DNA of 54,626 bases from Campylobacterales bacterium (GCA_026390135.1 JAPLGN010000009.1:1-54626), one strand, 5' to 3'; shown: positions 1-9,002, counted from the stretch's first letter. Notes: generated by a model not told the origin, from the letters alone. A program made the numbers and translations.

Positions 1-347
1 ATCAAATTGAACGGGTTCAAGTCGCCAAACAAGAAGTAGAAAAAGCACAGCAAGATGTCGAACGTGCAAAACAAGAAGCATTTAAAAAAGAGACAGAAGC
101 ACAAGGAACTGCCAATGCGATTACCATTCAAGCCATTGCTCAAGCCAAAGCCAACCATCTCCTAGCCCAATCACTTACACCGGGATTGCTCAAACTCGAG
201 CAGATCAAAGTGCAAGGGAAATTCAATGACGCTCTGAGAGAAAATAAAGACGCGAAAATTTTCCTCACACCTGGCGGCTCAACTCCTAATATTTGGCTCG
301 ATACCAAATCAGGCGATAATCAAAAAATTAGCTCTATGGATAAATAA
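1..347 (+). CDS. SPFH/band 7 (prohibitin-like) protein, C-terminal part
   Basis: The window opens inside this gene; codons are in frame from base 3 and end in TAA at 345-347. About 114 residues are visible. The first half is a charged, Ala/Glu/Lys/Gln-rich helix (repeats such as KQEVEKAQQDVERAKQEA), which then turns into a segment with QAIAQAKANHLLAQSL and the ending IFLTPGGSTPNIWLD. This is the usual C-terminal layout of prohibitin-type SPFH proteins, which form membrane-anchored oligomeric rings. The N-terminal membrane anchor and SPFH domain lie outside the window, so the family call rests on the tail only. hisIE starts 3 bases after the stop, suggesting cotranscription. Confidence 0.7.
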   Translation, partial: QIERVQVAKQEVEKAQQDVERAKQEAFKKETEAQGTANAITIQAIAQAKANHLLAQSLTPGLLKLEQIKVQGKFNDALRENKDAKIFLTPGGSTPNIWLDTKSGDNQKISSMDK

Positions 348-350
348 TCC

Positions 351-1025
351 ATGAATCTTAATACTATTGACTGGGCCAAGTCTGAACTTCTTCCTGTTAT
401 CGTACAAGACTCTACAACCTTAGAAGTCTTGATGATGGCGTATATGAGCCGTGAATCACTAGAACTCTCGCTCTCTACAAAAGTGGCACACTATTTTTCA
501 CGTTCCAAACAACGTCTATGGAAAAAAGGTGAAAGCAGTGGTCACTTACAGCACATCGAACGTTTTTTACTCGATTGCGACAACGATACGCTCCTCATTC
601 TCGTAAAACAAGACGGTGTAGCCTGTCATACAGGACGTAAATCGTGTTTCTTTACGGATATCGAATCCGATGAAATCATCAGTGAACCCGAAATCGACAC
701 CCTAAACACCTACGGGATTATCGATGAGCTTTACCACACTATTCTTGCCCGCAAGAACAGTGATCCTGAAACCTCATGGACAGCAAAACTCCTTTCAAAA
801 GGGGACAATGCTATTTTGAAAAAAGTGGTTGAAGAAGCAGGTGAGTTCGCCTTTGCAATCAAAGACAATAACGAAGATGAAATTATTTACGAATGTGCCG
901 ATTTAGTCTATCATGTCTTGGTAGCACTGGGGCACAAAAACATCTCTCCCGATCGTATCAAACAAGAGCTTGCCCGACGATCAGGTGTAAGCGGAATCGC
1001 AGAGAAAAATTCTAGGAACAAATGA
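351..1025 (+). CDS. hisIE: Bifunctional phosphoribosyl-AMP cyclohydrolase / phosphoribosyl-ATP pyrophosphatase
   Basis: Catalyses steps two and three of histidine synthesis: PR-ATP to PR-AMP (HisE part) and ring opening of PR-AMP (HisI part). The HisI domain covers about residues 1-105 with the metal-binding DCDND at 75-79 and the Cys/His cluster ACHTGRKSC at 91-99. The HisE domain follows from about residue 125, with EEAGE at 161-165 and ECADLVYH at 181-188, the acidic metal site of the MazG-like fold. At 224 residues the length fits a HisIE fusion. The start ATG lies 3 bases after the upstream stop, and the 3' end overlaps the next gene by 4 bases (ATGA type), so it is probably cotranscribed with both neighbours. 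No other his gene is in the window. Confidence 0.95.
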   Translation: MNLNTIDWAKSELLPVIVQDSTTLEVLMMAYMSRESLELSLSTKVAHYFSRSKQRLWKKGESSGHLQHIERFLLDCDNDTLLILVKQDGVACHTGRKSCFFTDIESDEIISEPEIDTLNTYGIIDELYHTILARKNSDPETSWTAKLLSKGDNAILKKVVEEAGEFAFAIKDNNEDEIIYECADLVYHVLVALGHKNISPDRIKQELARRSGVSGIAEKNSRNK

Positions 1026-1540
1026 AAACTCAACTGCTTCACTTTATTGATACCTTAGCTCTTTATGACTACCTCCTTTTTGGGGGAATCCTTTTTTTCT
1101 TTTTTCTTTTTCTTATTTTGGCAGTATTATTTCATCATAAACTTATCCTTGCTATCAGTCTTATCCTCAGCGCATTCCTTCTCCTTTTAGGTGCGCCGTT
1201 GGGTGGCTATCTGCTTTTACATAAATACGTTTATAAACATACTATCACCCTCACTACCGTCCAAGATCTCGAATTTACTGAGGCGCTACTGCTAAAAGGA
1301 GACATCAACAATACCTCCCAACAGAGCTTCAAAGAATGTACTCTTTATTTTGGTGTATCAAAGACGTCGTCTATCAAAATCCTCAACGATAAGGTTTATC
1401 CTTATCTCCCTTTTCATCGTCAAACACTCATTCTTACGCAATCCATCAAACCCAATAGTACAGAGACATTTAAACTCTTAATTGAACCCTTTAGTTATTC
1501 AAAGAAATTTAGCGTTACAGCGTGGGGAGTTTGCAGATGA
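1022..1540 (+). CDS. DUF2393-family membrane protein (first of a pair)
   Basis: A 172-residue protein with two to three closely packed hydrophobic helices in residues 18-70 (very rich in Phe/Leu/Ile), followed by a soluble beta-rich domain of about 100 residues. It resembles the DUF2393 proteins that occur as adjacent pairs in Campylobacterota; their function is unknown. It overlaps hisIE by 4 bases and the next, related gene by 4 bases, so all three probably form one transcript. The soluble part contains LLLKGDINNTSQQSFKECTL, a fibronectin/FxLYD-like beta pattern, which would place it on the periplasmic face. Family assignment is from recollection of the pattern and gene order. Confidence 0.7.
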   Translation: MKTQLLHFIDTLALYDYLLFGGILFFFFLFLILAVLFHHKLILAISLILSAFLLLLGAPLGGYLLLHKYVYKHTITLTTVQDLEFTEALLLKGDINNTSQQSFKECTLYFGVSKTSSIKILNDKVYPYLPFHRQTLILTQSIKPNSTETFKLLIEPFSYSKKFSVTAWGVCR

Positions 1541-2073
1541 TGAATACTTATTTTACTTTTTGGCACTATGGGGCTGTTATTTTTTTTACGTTACTACTAA
1601 TTTTCCTCATTATTTTAACACTTTTGCAACCTAAATCAACCTCAAAAGTTTCCATTATTTTCACCTATCTTCTTGTTATACCTGGATTTATGTTTGGTGC
1701 ACTTTTAGTTATCGATAGTTACACCAAAAAAATTACCTTGTCCGATGTTAAGGATCATCGTTTCCTTCCTACGGAAAAAATATTTTTTATAGGGTCTGTA
1801 CGAAATAGTGGTAATTATACGATCGGAGAAGTAAGCGTAGAAATAAAAATAGTCAACAAAGACACCCCTGCACTAGAAGGAAAACCCTCTTATCAGTCGA
1901 ATGCGTTTGCTGAACTTATCGGAGATGGTAGCGTCAAACCTTCTTATCTAGTCGTTACCGAAGTGGTTGCCACCGATCTCAAGCCGGGTCAGCGAAAAGA
2001 ATTTAGAATTATTATGCCTCACCCTTCATATTTTAAAGGGTATACAAGCTACGTTAGAGCGTACGGTCAATAG
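1537..2073 (+). CDS. DUF2393-family membrane protein (second of a pair)
   Basis: A paralogue of the preceding gene with the same plan: two N-terminal membrane helices (about residues 8-60), then a periplasmic beta domain. The segment ITLSDVKDHRFLPTEKIFFI aligns with the ITLTTVQDLEFTEALLLKG region of its neighbour, so the pair arose by tandem duplication. I chose ATG 1537 rather than the GTG at 1522 because GGGGAG at 1524-1529 then sits at normal ribosome-binding distance, and the ATG overlaps the upstream stop (TGA 1538-1540). ATG 1540 is an equally possible start. The gene faces the minus-strand radical SAM gene, with only 5 bases between the stops. Function unknown. Confidence 0.7.
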   Translation: MMNTYFTFWHYGAVIFFTLLLIFLIILTLLQPKSTSKVSIIFTYLLVIPGFMFGALLVIDSYTKKITLSDVKDHRFLPTEKIFFIGSVRNSGNYTIGEVSVEIKIVNKDTPALEGKPSYQSNAFAELIGDGSVKPSYLVVTEVVATDLKPGQRKEFRIIMPHPSYFKGYTSYVRAYGQ

Positions 2074-2078
2074 GGAAG

Positions 2079-3041
2079 TTAGTACTTTAACCCAAGCTCT
2101 TTGAGAGCATTATTAATGGCTCTCAATTGGGCATTTTTATCTCGACACCACTGCGGAGCAATAAGCGATTCATCATCAATTCCCGCTGTCAGTCGCTGAA
2201 CGCTTATGTTCTTTGGCTTCATTTTCAAAGCTTCGCTTAATACTTCCAAATACAGTTCCTGAGTAATGGGGGTAAATTCACCCCGTCCATATTCGTTTGC
2301 CAATGCTGTTCGTTTTACCACATAAAGGGGATGGTATTTGAGTGAATCTACTCCTAACTCGTATGCCGCCTGCGCCGTTTGGAGCATCATTGCTTTATCT
2401 TCTCCCGGAAGTCCGAAGATAAGATGTCCACATACATTTAATCCATATTTTTTGGCTTTCAGTATTGCATCTTTTACACTTTGCGCATCATGTCCGCGAT
2501 TGATTTTTTCTAATGTTTCATCAAATATCGATTGAATTCCAAACTCGATCCACAATTCTGTTTTTTTGGAAAGCTCACACAAATACTCAAATACCTCATC
2601 ACTAATGCTGTCCGAGCGTGTTCCGATACTAAGACCAACGACATTGTCAAAACTAAGGGCTTTTTCATAAAGAGCTTTAAGTGTTGCCAGAGGGGCATAA
2701 GTATTGGTAAAACTTTGAAAATAAACGAGGTACTTTTGCGTCCCATTTTGAAGCATTAGTTTTTGAGAGAGCGCATTAAACTGCCATTCAAGCTGTTCAA
2801 GTTGTTTTTCCAGATAAGGATTTTCGGAGGATTCAAGGTTAAGAAAAAAACCTTTAAGAGGCTTCGCTTTATCCAAACTCGGACTAAAGGAATCATTTTC
2901 GCAAAAAGCGCATCCACCCTTTGCAACGTTACCATCAATATTAGGGCAGGTAAATCCTGAAATAGAGACAGGAACCTTGGAGACTTTGCACCCAAACTTT
3001 TCACTCAAATACTGTCCAAAAGTAAAAATCTGTTCGCGCAT
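2079..3041 (-). CDS. Radical SAM protein, TIGR01212/YhcC family
   Basis: A 320-residue radical SAM enzyme of the YhcC-like group. Its [4Fe-4S] cluster cysteines are spaced more widely than in classic CxxxCxxC enzymes (a Cys in the FTCPN segment, then CAFC about 12 residues later), which is characteristic of the TIGR01212 family. The family's substrate is not established. Other supporting stretches are LSIGTRSDS, WIEFGIQS and GLNVCGHLIFGLPGE. It ends the minus-strand run dapB-purF-this gene; the gap to purF is 9 bases, so it is probably cotranscribed. No strong ribosome-binding site precedes the ATG. Confidence 0.85.
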   Translation of the reverse strand: MREQIFTFGQYLSEKFGCKVSKVPVSISGFTCPNIDGNVAKGGCAFCENDSFSPSLDKAKPLKGFFLNLESSENPYLEKQLEQLEWQFNALSQKLMLQNGTQKYLVYFQSFTNTYAPLATLKALYEKALSFDNVVGLSIGTRSDSISDEVFEYLCELSKKTELWIEFGIQSIFDETLEKINRGHDAQSVKDAILKAKKYGLNVCGHLIFGLPGEDKAMMLQTAQAAYELGVDSLKYHPLYVVKRTALANEYGRGEFTPITQELYLEVLSEALKMKPKNISVQRLTAGIDDESLIAPQWCRDKNAQLRAINNALKELGLKY

Positions 3042-3050
3042 TTGAATGTT

Positions 3051-4400
3051 TTAAATAATATAATTGCCGGTAAAACACGCCGTACAATAATTTTCTTCTT
3101 TGCCATTGACACTCAGCAACAGCCCGTCATTGCTCAAATAAGCAAGCGAATCTGCTTCTATAAAGGCACAGATCTCTGCATTGGTCATGTTAGCAGCTAT
3201 TAGCTTCTCTTTATCAGGCGTATCAACCCCATAAAAACATGGATCAGTTGTTGGAGGACTTGAGATACGCATATGGACTTCAAGTGCGCCAGCTTCCTTT
3301 AACATACGTACAATTCGACGGCTTGTCGTTCCTCGTACAATGGAATCATCGACAACGATCAAGCGTTTACCTTTGATCAAATGCTCTATCGGAGAAAGTT
3401 TCATTTTAACTTTTAAATCACGCATTTCTTGGGTTGGCTCAATGAATGTACGCCCAATGTAGTGATTACGCATAATTGCCATCTCGAAGGGGATACCGCT
3501 TTCTTGTGAATATCCAATCGCTGCAGGAACACCGCCATCTGGAACAGGGACAATCATATCGGCAACCATCGGCTGCTCTTGCGCCAATTTTTTACCCATT
3601 GCTTTACGCATTTCATACACATTTTGTCCATAAACATTCGAATCAGGACGCGCAAAATAGACATATTCAAAAATACAGTGCTTTGGTGTTGGCTCGTAAA
3701 CTTTGATCGATTGAGGAGCTTTTCCTTTCTCAAAAATCAATAGCTCACCCGGCTCTACATCACGAATATACTCCGCACCGATAAGATCAAAAGCACATGT
3801 TTCAGAGGCTACTACATAACCATCCCCTAAGCGCCCAAGGCTAAGAGGACGAAATCCAAAACGGTCGCGCATCGCAAACATCTTCGAACGACTTAAAAAG
3901 ACGAGAGAATACGCTCCTTCAATCTTTTTGACCGCGTCAATAATACGATCTGTTAAATGATGCTGGTCACTTTTTGCAATCAAATGTATTAAGTTTTCAG
4001 TATCCATATAGGTTTGAAAAATTGCCCCTTTTTTGATGAGCGCATCACGTACCTCTTTGGCATTGGTGAAATTTCCGTTATGAACAATCGCCATCTCTCC
4101 AAGATCATAACGGGCGAATACCGGTTGTGCATCGAGAATAGAATCATCTCCAGCAGTTGAATAGCGTGTATGTCCAATGGCCATTTGACCTTTTAGGGTT
4201 GCTAACTTTTGATTATCAAAAACCTGCGTAACCAATCCGCGATCTTTAATCGTATAAAGTTTTTCACCATCACTAGTGCTGATTCCTGCCGCTTCTTGAC
4301 CTCGATGCTGTTGAGCATGAAGCGAGAAATAGGCTAATTTTGAAGCCTCAGGATGATCGAAGATACCAACAACTGCACATTTTTCATTCATACTACGCAT
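3051..4400 (-). CDS. purF: Amidophosphoribosyltransferase (Fe-S type)
   Basis: First committed enzyme of purine synthesis: transfers the glutamine amide to PRPP. An N-terminal Ntn glutaminase domain (nucleophile Cys8, exposed after removal of a 7-residue propeptide MRSMNEK) is followed by a PRTase domain with the PRPP loop VVDDSIVRGTTS at 349-360. Cysteines at 242, 388, 439 and 442 match the four [4Fe-4S] ligands of the Bacillus subtilis enzyme, so this is the propeptide/Fe-S subclass rather than the E. coli type. At 449 residues the length is usual. AGGAG 5 bases before ATG 4400 supports the start and lies inside the end of dapB; the dapB stop directly abuts the purF start. Confidence 0.96.
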   Translation of the reverse strand: MRSMNEKCAVVGIFDHPEASKLAYFSLHAQQHRGQEAAGISTSDGEKLYTIKDRGLVTQVFDNQKLATLKGQMAIGHTRYSTAGDDSILDAQPVFARYDLGEMAIVHNGNFTNAKEVRDALIKKGAIFQTYMDTENLIHLIAKSDQHHLTDRIIDAVKKIEGAYSLVFLSRSKMFAMRDRFGFRPLSLGRLGDGYVVASETCAFDLIGAEYIRDVEPGELLIFEKGKAPQSIKVYEPTPKHCIFEYVYFARPDSNVYGQNVYEMRKAMGKKLAQEQPMVADMIVPVPDGGVPAAIGYSQESGIPFEMAIMRNHYIGRTFIEPTQEMRDLKVKMKLSPIEHLIKGKRLIVVDDSIVRGTTSRRIVRMLKEAGALEVHMRISSPPTTDPCFYGVDTPDKEKLIAANMTNAEICAFIEADSLAYLSNDGLLLSVNGKEENYCTACFTGNYII

Positions 4401-5174
4401 TTATTCTCCTAATTCCAAACAATCGCTGATATTATACAATCCGTTCTCTTGACTGGCTAACCATTTGGCAGCACGGATTGCCCCTTTTGAAAATGTATTA
4501 CGACTTGTTGCTGTATGGTGAAGTTCGACAAACTCACCTTCATTGTAAAAACCAACCGTATGACGTCCCACAATATCACCACCGCGTAATGCCATTACAG
4601 CGATTTCATCTTTTGTTCTCTCGCTGATATTACCATCGCGACCACTGATACGAACCTTGTCTAAATCCAAACCACGAGCAAGTGCTGCAGAGTGGGCCAA
4701 TGTCAATGCAGTACCGCTTGGAGCATCTTTTTTGTGACGATGATGCTGTTCCACAATCTCTATGTCAAATTCTTTGAGCATTTTCGAAGCGGCATAAACA
4801 AGCTTGTTCAACAATGCTACTCCTAGTGACATATTGGTTGCGTACAGAATCGGCATTAATTCACTTGCACTTTTTAGCAAATTAAGCTGATGCGCATCCA
4901 TCCCAGTTGTACCGATAACAAGAGGACGAGGATGAACCATCGCGCATTCCAAAAGCGCTTGAGTCGCTTCCGGAAGTGAAAAATCGATGATAACATCGGA
5001 ACTTTTGAGTAACACATTCATATCATTGGTAACAAGGACAGATGGATCAATCGAAAAATTAAGCTCATTGCGTACATACACAGCACCCAGTGATATGTCA
5101 CTTTCCTGACGTAAATCTTCAATAATCAACTTTCCAACACGTCCACCCGCGCCAAATACTCCTACTCTAATCAT
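4401..5174 (-). CDS. dapB: 4-hydroxy-tetrahydrodipicolinate reductase
   Basis: NAD(P)H-dependent step of the lysine/diaminopimelate pathway. The N-terminal Rossmann motif [12 protein letters not shown] and the catalytic segment [16 protein letters not shown], carrying the His pair and the Lys of the active site, are intact. I chose ATG 5174 (MIRVGVF) because GGGAG at 5181-5185 sits 6 bases upstream of it; the ATG at 5180 would abut the ribosome-binding site. The 257-residue product is of normal length. It heads the run dapB-purF-radical SAM. A TACAAT-like -10 lies upstream in the trxB-dapB gap, at low confidence. Confidence 0.95.
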   Translation of the reverse strand: MIRVGVFGAGGRVGKLIIEDLRQESDISLGAVYVRNELNFSIDPSVLVTNDMNVLLKSSDVIIDFSLPEATQALLECAMVHPRPLVIGTTGMDAHQLNLLKSASELMPILYATNMSLGVALLNKLVYAASKMLKEFDIEIVEQHHRHKKDAPSGTALTLAHSAALARGLDLDKVRISGRDGNISERTKDEIAVMALRGGDIVGRHTVGFYNEGEFVELHHTATSRNTFSKGAIRAAKWLASQENGLYNISDCLELGE

Positions 5175-5241
5175 GGTCATCTCCCGTTTACAATAGTAAA
5201 AACGAATTGTATCGTTTTAGGGTTTAAGTGCCACTTTGCCC

Positions 5242-6189
5242 TTATGCGTGAAAATGTTCATCTACGTAACTAATTGCCTGTAATGCAGCAACTGCGCCAT
5301 CACCTGCAGCACTCACAACTTGTTTAGGTGCCTGAGTACGCATGTCGCCCGCAGCGTACAATCCTGCAACCGATGTTTTCATACTCAAATCTACAATGAC
5401 CTCACCTGAGGGTGTCATATCACATAAAAAACTGCCGTCTTCTTGTATTAGTACTTGATTATTGACGTTATTGCCGATAAATACAAATACTCCTGGAGCA
5501 TCTATCTGACGAGTGGAAGCATCTTTAAACGCAACACGAATGCCCGTCACACCCATGGCATCACCGAGCACTTCTTCAGGAGAAGCATTGAGGACAAGCT
5601 CAATATTTGCGGTATTTTTGATTCGCTCAATCGTACTAGGTGCTGAACGAAAGGTATCACGACGGTGGATAAGATAGACTTTTGAACAGATTTTTGCCAA
5701 ATAAAGCGCCTCTTCGAGAGCCGTATCACCACCCCCAATCACTGCAACTTCTTTTCCTTTATAGAAAAAACCATCACAAGTCGCGCAGGTACTGACCCCG
5801 CGACCGAAATATTTATCCTCACCGATAAATCCTGCACGTTTTGGAGTTGACCCTGTCCCCACAATCACACTTTTAGCCGTATCCGTTTTGCCATCGGATT
5901 TATGAATCGTAAATGTACCATCCTCATTTCGAGAAACACGTGTTACTTCGGACATCTCATGCTTCAACCCAAAACGCTGACACTGCTCAGGCCACGGGGT
6001 CATAAAATCCATTCCGCTGAGATTATGAGCCGTAGCACCGGGATAATTTTCGATCTCAGAACTCATAGTAATTTGACCACCGGGCATCCCTTTTTCAAAC
6101 ATCACAACATTATCCAAGCCACCGCGTGTCGTATACAAACCCGCCGTTAATCCCGCAGGTCCCCCTCCGATAATCGCACAATCCAACAT
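5242..6189 (-). CDS. trxB: Thioredoxin reductase (NADPH)
   Basis: A flavoprotein that passes electrons from NADPH to thioredoxin. The FAD motif [10 protein letters not shown] is at the N-terminus, the redox disulfide CATC is at residues 135-138, a second nucleotide-binding [10 protein letters not shown] follows, and the FAD-binding AAGDM is near the C-terminus. I chose ATG 6189 (MLDCAIIG), preceded by AGGTG at 6196-6200, over the GTG at 6198 that overlaps this ribosome-binding site. The product is 315 residues. Its partner trxA lies 3.8 kb away on the same strand; these two are often closer in related genomes, so the intervening genes look inserted. Confidence 0.96.
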   Translation of the reverse strand: MLDCAIIGGGPAGLTAGLYTTRGGLDNVVMFEKGMPGGQITMSSEIENYPGATAHNLSGMDFMTPWPEQCQRFGLKHEMSEVTRVSRNEDGTFTIHKSDGKTDTAKSVIVGTGSTPKRAGFIGEDKYFGRGVSTCATCDGFFYKGKEVAVIGGGDTALEEALYLAKICSKVYLIHRRDTFRSAPSTIERIKNTANIELVLNASPEEVLGDAMGVTGIRVAFKDASTRQIDAPGVFVFIGNNVNNQVLIQEDGSFLCDMTPSGEVIVDLSMKTSVAGLYAAGDMRTQAPKQVVSAAGDGAVAALQAISYVDEHFHA

Positions 6190-6348
6190 AGTGTACACCT
6201 CATAATATAATTCATTTCAAATTGGACGTATGGTACTGTATTGCTGTTAAAGGATGCTACAAATTGATAAAAAGAAAAATGGTTTTAGAAAACTTTTAGG
6301 CTAAAAATTAGAGGGATAAAAAACGAGCTTAGAGGGATTGTAATCTGT

Positions 6349-6354
6349 TATAAT
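6349..6354 (+). promoter_or_regulatory. Candidate sigma-70 -10 element for the small-peptide genes
   Basis: TATAAT at 6349-6354 lies 49 bases before the GTG of the first small ORF. The -35 region is weak, as is common in Campylobacterota. Direction fits the two plus-strand small ORFs between trxB and the autotransporter gene. Confidence 0.45.
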
Positions 6355-6402
6355 CATGGGGTGAAAGCGGAAACGCAAGTAGCAAAAACAAAAGGAGTCA
6401 CG

Positions 6403-6483
6403 GTGAATAAACGGTTCATTGAAACGCTCTTAAAGGTCTTACAGATTATCTTTTGGATAATCCAAATCCTAAAAGAGTTTTAG
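6403..6483 (+). CDS. Putative 26-residue hydrophobic peptide
   Basis: A short ORF starting with GTG and ending in TAG, with a good ribosome-binding site (AAAGGAG at 6391-6397) 5 bases before the start and a TATAAT further upstream. The peptide is basic at the N-terminus (MNKRF), has a helix-forming hydrophobic middle (VLQIIFWIIQIL) and ends KEF. That shape is seen in type I toxins, membrane-acting small peptides and regulatory leader peptides; the sequence alone cannot tell which. GGGG/CCCC arms directly after the stop (about 6488-6501) could form a small hairpin. A second tiny membrane ORF follows at 6551. Confidence 0.4.
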   Translation: MNKRFIETLLKVLQIIFWIIQILKEF

Positions 6484-6550
6484 GAGAGGGGGCGCAACCC
6501 CTTTCCCTATCCTTTTGTTGCAAAAATTATACCACAAAAAAGGGGAATCA

Positions 6551-6652
6551 ATGGAAACAATATTACTTGGAATTATTGTAGGGCTGCTCACCTATTATGT
6601 TTTTAGCCTAAATAAACGTATTGAAAAGCTCGAAGAAAAGGATGTAGAATAA
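6551..6652 (+). CDS. Putative 33-residue single-helix membrane peptide
   Basis: The ORF starts at ATG 6551 after an AAGGGGA ribosome-binding site and ends in TAA. It encodes one membrane helix (ILLGIIVGLLTYYVF) followed by a charged tail (LNKRIEKLEEKDVE) that would form a short amphipathic helix. This plan is typical of small bitopic membrane proteins, including phage-derived and stress-induced ones. No homologue is recognised. It shares strand and probably transcript with the 26-residue ORF 67 bases upstream. The rest of the trxB-autotransporter gap (about 570 bases) shows nothing else except a small hairpin near the end. Confidence 0.4.
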   Translation: METILLGIIVGLLTYYVFSLNKRIEKLEEKDVE

Positions 6653-6748
6653 TCAATATAATTTAACTATATGCACTTCTACTCATTTATTTTTAAATCT
6701 TCCCTCTTTTGATAAACTGAATTGTTATATATTTATGAAGTGAGGCAA

Positions 6749-6762
6749 TCCGGTAAACCGGA
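6749..6762 (-). terminator. Small hairpin downstream of the autotransporter gene
   Basis: TCCGGT, two-base loop, ACCGGA: a perfect 6-bp stem 6 bases beyond the autotransporter stop. No clear U-tract follows, so it may act as an mRNA 3' end stabiliser or weak terminator. Confidence 0.35.
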
Positions 6763-6767
6763 ATGTT

Positions 6768-9002
6768 TTAAAAGTAGTAATAAAGAGAAACAGAAACTTC
6801 ATCGTCAGAGAAGCCGCTGATATTAAATTTATCAATAATGTGGTTGTATTCGGTAAGGAAGCTAAATAAATAAGCTTTCTTTTGGAAAAATACTCCCATC
6901 TTTTGCTCTAAGGCATTTGGGGAAAGTTTAGCAGTTGAGTTCTCATAGTTAATATATCCATCAACAGTTTGAGATACTGGTACAGAGAAATCCATTGATC
7001 CGCTTATTACACGCATCGGAATCTCGTAGCTTGCGCCGAAGCCAAAATATGAAGCACGTACTTTCCCACCAACTCCTTGTACATCAGAAACATTTTTGAT
7101 CATACTTCCATTTGATGCGTCTGCTTGACCATACCCATAAGTAAGCTGCCCCTCAAGACGGAAGTCGTCACTGCTGTATATTTTCTTAGCGTTAAGGTAA
7201 TATGTTTTTGAATTATCGAACCCGAGAGCACCTGAAGCTGTTGTTCCAAAAAGGTCTTTTTTGACCGTGCCCATGACGCTTAAACTTTTGTTATATTGAT
7301 ATCCAATTGCACCGTCACCAGTCATGCCGTTGACTCCAACAATTAATTTTCCAAGACGAACATTGGCGTAGTCATCAAAGTTGATGCCGTTGCTCTCTGT
7401 TGCAACAACCGCAGAGGACATTTTGACGTTAAAATCACGTTGATAGCTGTCAAGAACGATTGTATTGTCAATCGAGCCAAAACTCTGTAGAGACATCCCC
7501 ATAGCAGACCCAGTAGACATTCCGGTTCCTGCAAGTTTAATGCTCGCAGTATTTACTGCAGCAACTTTTCCGCTTGGAACTGAAGCGACAGGAATGCCAA
7601 CAACACCAACCGGAGCAAATGCGCGATTAAGATTCAATTTTCCGTTTCCATAGATGTCGTCAATTCCAGCAACACCCATATCGTCAGCAGTAGTAAATAA
7701 AATGTCTGCCATTGCACGTCCGGTCAAAGCCGGCCATTTTTGGTACATCAAAGCCATTGCACCGGAAACGATAGGAGCTGCGTAACTTGTCCCATTGCCA
7801 GCCTCGAGACCTCCTGCTAAATTCCCTCCAACGTTACCGCTTCCAGGGGCAAGAATGTAATTGCTTTTTGTGATACCGGCGCGGTTTGAGAAACTTGCAA
7901 TATCACTTCCGCTTGCGTTAAGTGCACCAACTACGATCCATGCGCCGTTTTGAGTAAGCATATTCGAGGATACCATTGAAGCCTCCCAAGGAAGCGCAGC
8001 CGGACGAAGACAATCACCAATGACTAAACAGCTTTTACCTTCATTGCCTGCAGCAGTAACAAAAGAGATATTTGCCTGCTGGGCCGTTACATAGTTGGCG
8101 ATATTGGAATACCCTGCCATATTCTCATAAGCTCCGAAACTCTGATTGATGATGTTTACATTTTTAGATTGAGCCCACGCGACACCATTTAAGACGTTAT
8201 CCATAAAAACTGCTCCGCTTCCTGTTCCGGTGCCAGAAGCTTTAATAGTGAAAAGTGTCGCATTATTAGCAACACCACGTATTCCTGTATCATCAGCTTG
8301 TGCTCCAATTTGAGTCGTAACAAATGTTCCGTGACCAAGCTCGTCAGCTCCAGCAATAAAAGCATTTGAAATAACGATGTTACTTGTCCCGTCATTAGTT
8401 GTAGCGGATGCGTGTGTATAGCCTGTTCCAGCATTTGTGACGACGATTCCTTTAATCTTACCATCACTGCCAAGAAGGGCTTCTGCTGTCGCTCCTGTGC
8501 CATCTCCTGTGACCGTAATGGTTGGAGCTGAAGCGTATACTTGATTTGAATCAGTCATTGTATAGCCAATTTTAGAGACCTGGTCGCCAGACAAGTTAGC
8601 GTAAGCGACTTCCCACCCAGCTACACCATTGTATGAATTTCCCATGTTGCCAGTATAGGTAGCAATAACTGCCCGCTCCATAATATTTGCTCGACTAAGA
8701 TTCGCTGCAAGTTCAGAATGAGATGCTGTGACGCCCGAGTCAATAACTGCAACATTCACACCAGCACCAGTAAAGCCAGCGTCATAAGCCGCCTGCGCGC
8801 CAGCAAGGGCAAGCGCAGGATTTAAGTTGTATTCAATTTGTGCTGGGGTAAGAACAACCACGGGAGGAACAACAGGAACGGGAATAACCGGCTGAGGAGA
8901 AGGGGCTACAGAGTCACCACTGCCGCCGCAACCAATAAACATAACTGCAGCTGAAACACTGATAGCCGCGCTAACTACATTTTTGAGAACTAAATTCTTC
9001 AT
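6768..9002 (-). CDS. S8 (subtilisin-like) serine protease autotransporter, predicted lipoprotein
   Basis: A 744-residue secreted protease with its own outer membrane barrel. The signal peptide ends at a lipobox-like FIGC (Cys25), and a Pro/Val linker follows. The subtilase triad is complete: Asp88 (AVIDSG), His224 (GHGTF) and Ser406 (GTSYAAP), with oxyanion Asn320 (AAGNEG). The last 260 residues alternate in beta-barrel style and end in aromatic residues (SLYYYF), as in type V autotransporter domains. The 136 residues between Asp88 and His224 are far more than usual and contain a Gly/Thr-rich module (PTITVTGDGTGATAE ... VTNAGTGYT). GGAG precedes the ATG. Likely role: processing of surface or environmental proteins; substrate unknown. 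SphB1/NalP-type enzymes are the nearest known analogues. Confidence 0.88.
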   Translation of the reverse strand: MKNLVLKNVVSAAISVSAAVMFIGCGGSGDSVAPSPQPVIPVPVVPPVVVLTPAQIEYNLNPALALAGAQAAYDAGFTGAGVNVAVIDSGVTASHSELAANLSRANIMERAVIATYTGNMGNSYNGVAGWEVAYANLSGDQVSKIGYTMTDSNQVYASAPTITVTGDGTGATAEALLGSDGKIKGIVVTNAGTGYTHASATTNDGTSNIVISNAFIAGADELGHGTFVTTQIGAQADDTGIRGVANNATLFTIKASGTGTGSGAVFMDNVLNGVAWAQSKNVNIINQSFGAYENMAGYSNIANYVTAQQANISFVTAAGNEGKSCLVIGDCLRPAALPWEASMVSSNMLTQNGAWIVVGALNASGSDIASFSNRAGITKSNYILAPGSGNVGGNLAGGLEAGNGTSYAAPIVSGAMALMYQKWPALTGRAMADILFTTADDMGVAGIDDIYGNGKLNLNRAFAPVGVVGIPVASVPSGKVAAVNTASIKLAGTGMSTGSAMGMSLQSFGSIDNTIVLDSYQRDFNVKMSSAVVATESNGINFDDYANVRLGKLIVGVNGMTGDGAIGYQYNKSLSVMGTVKKDLFGTTASGALGFDNSKTYYLNAKKIYSSDDFRLEGQLTYGYGQADASNGSMIKNVSDVQGVGGKVRASYFGFGASYEIPMRVISGSMDFSVPVSQTVDGYINYENSTAKLSPNALEQKMGVFFQKKAYLFSFLTEYNHIIDKFNISGFSDDEVSVSLYYYF

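Noticed and set aside
2338-2960. Plus-strand open frames opposite the radical SAM gene
   Set aside because: They lie within a well-supported minus-strand gene, have no ribosome-binding sites and no recognisable protein features.
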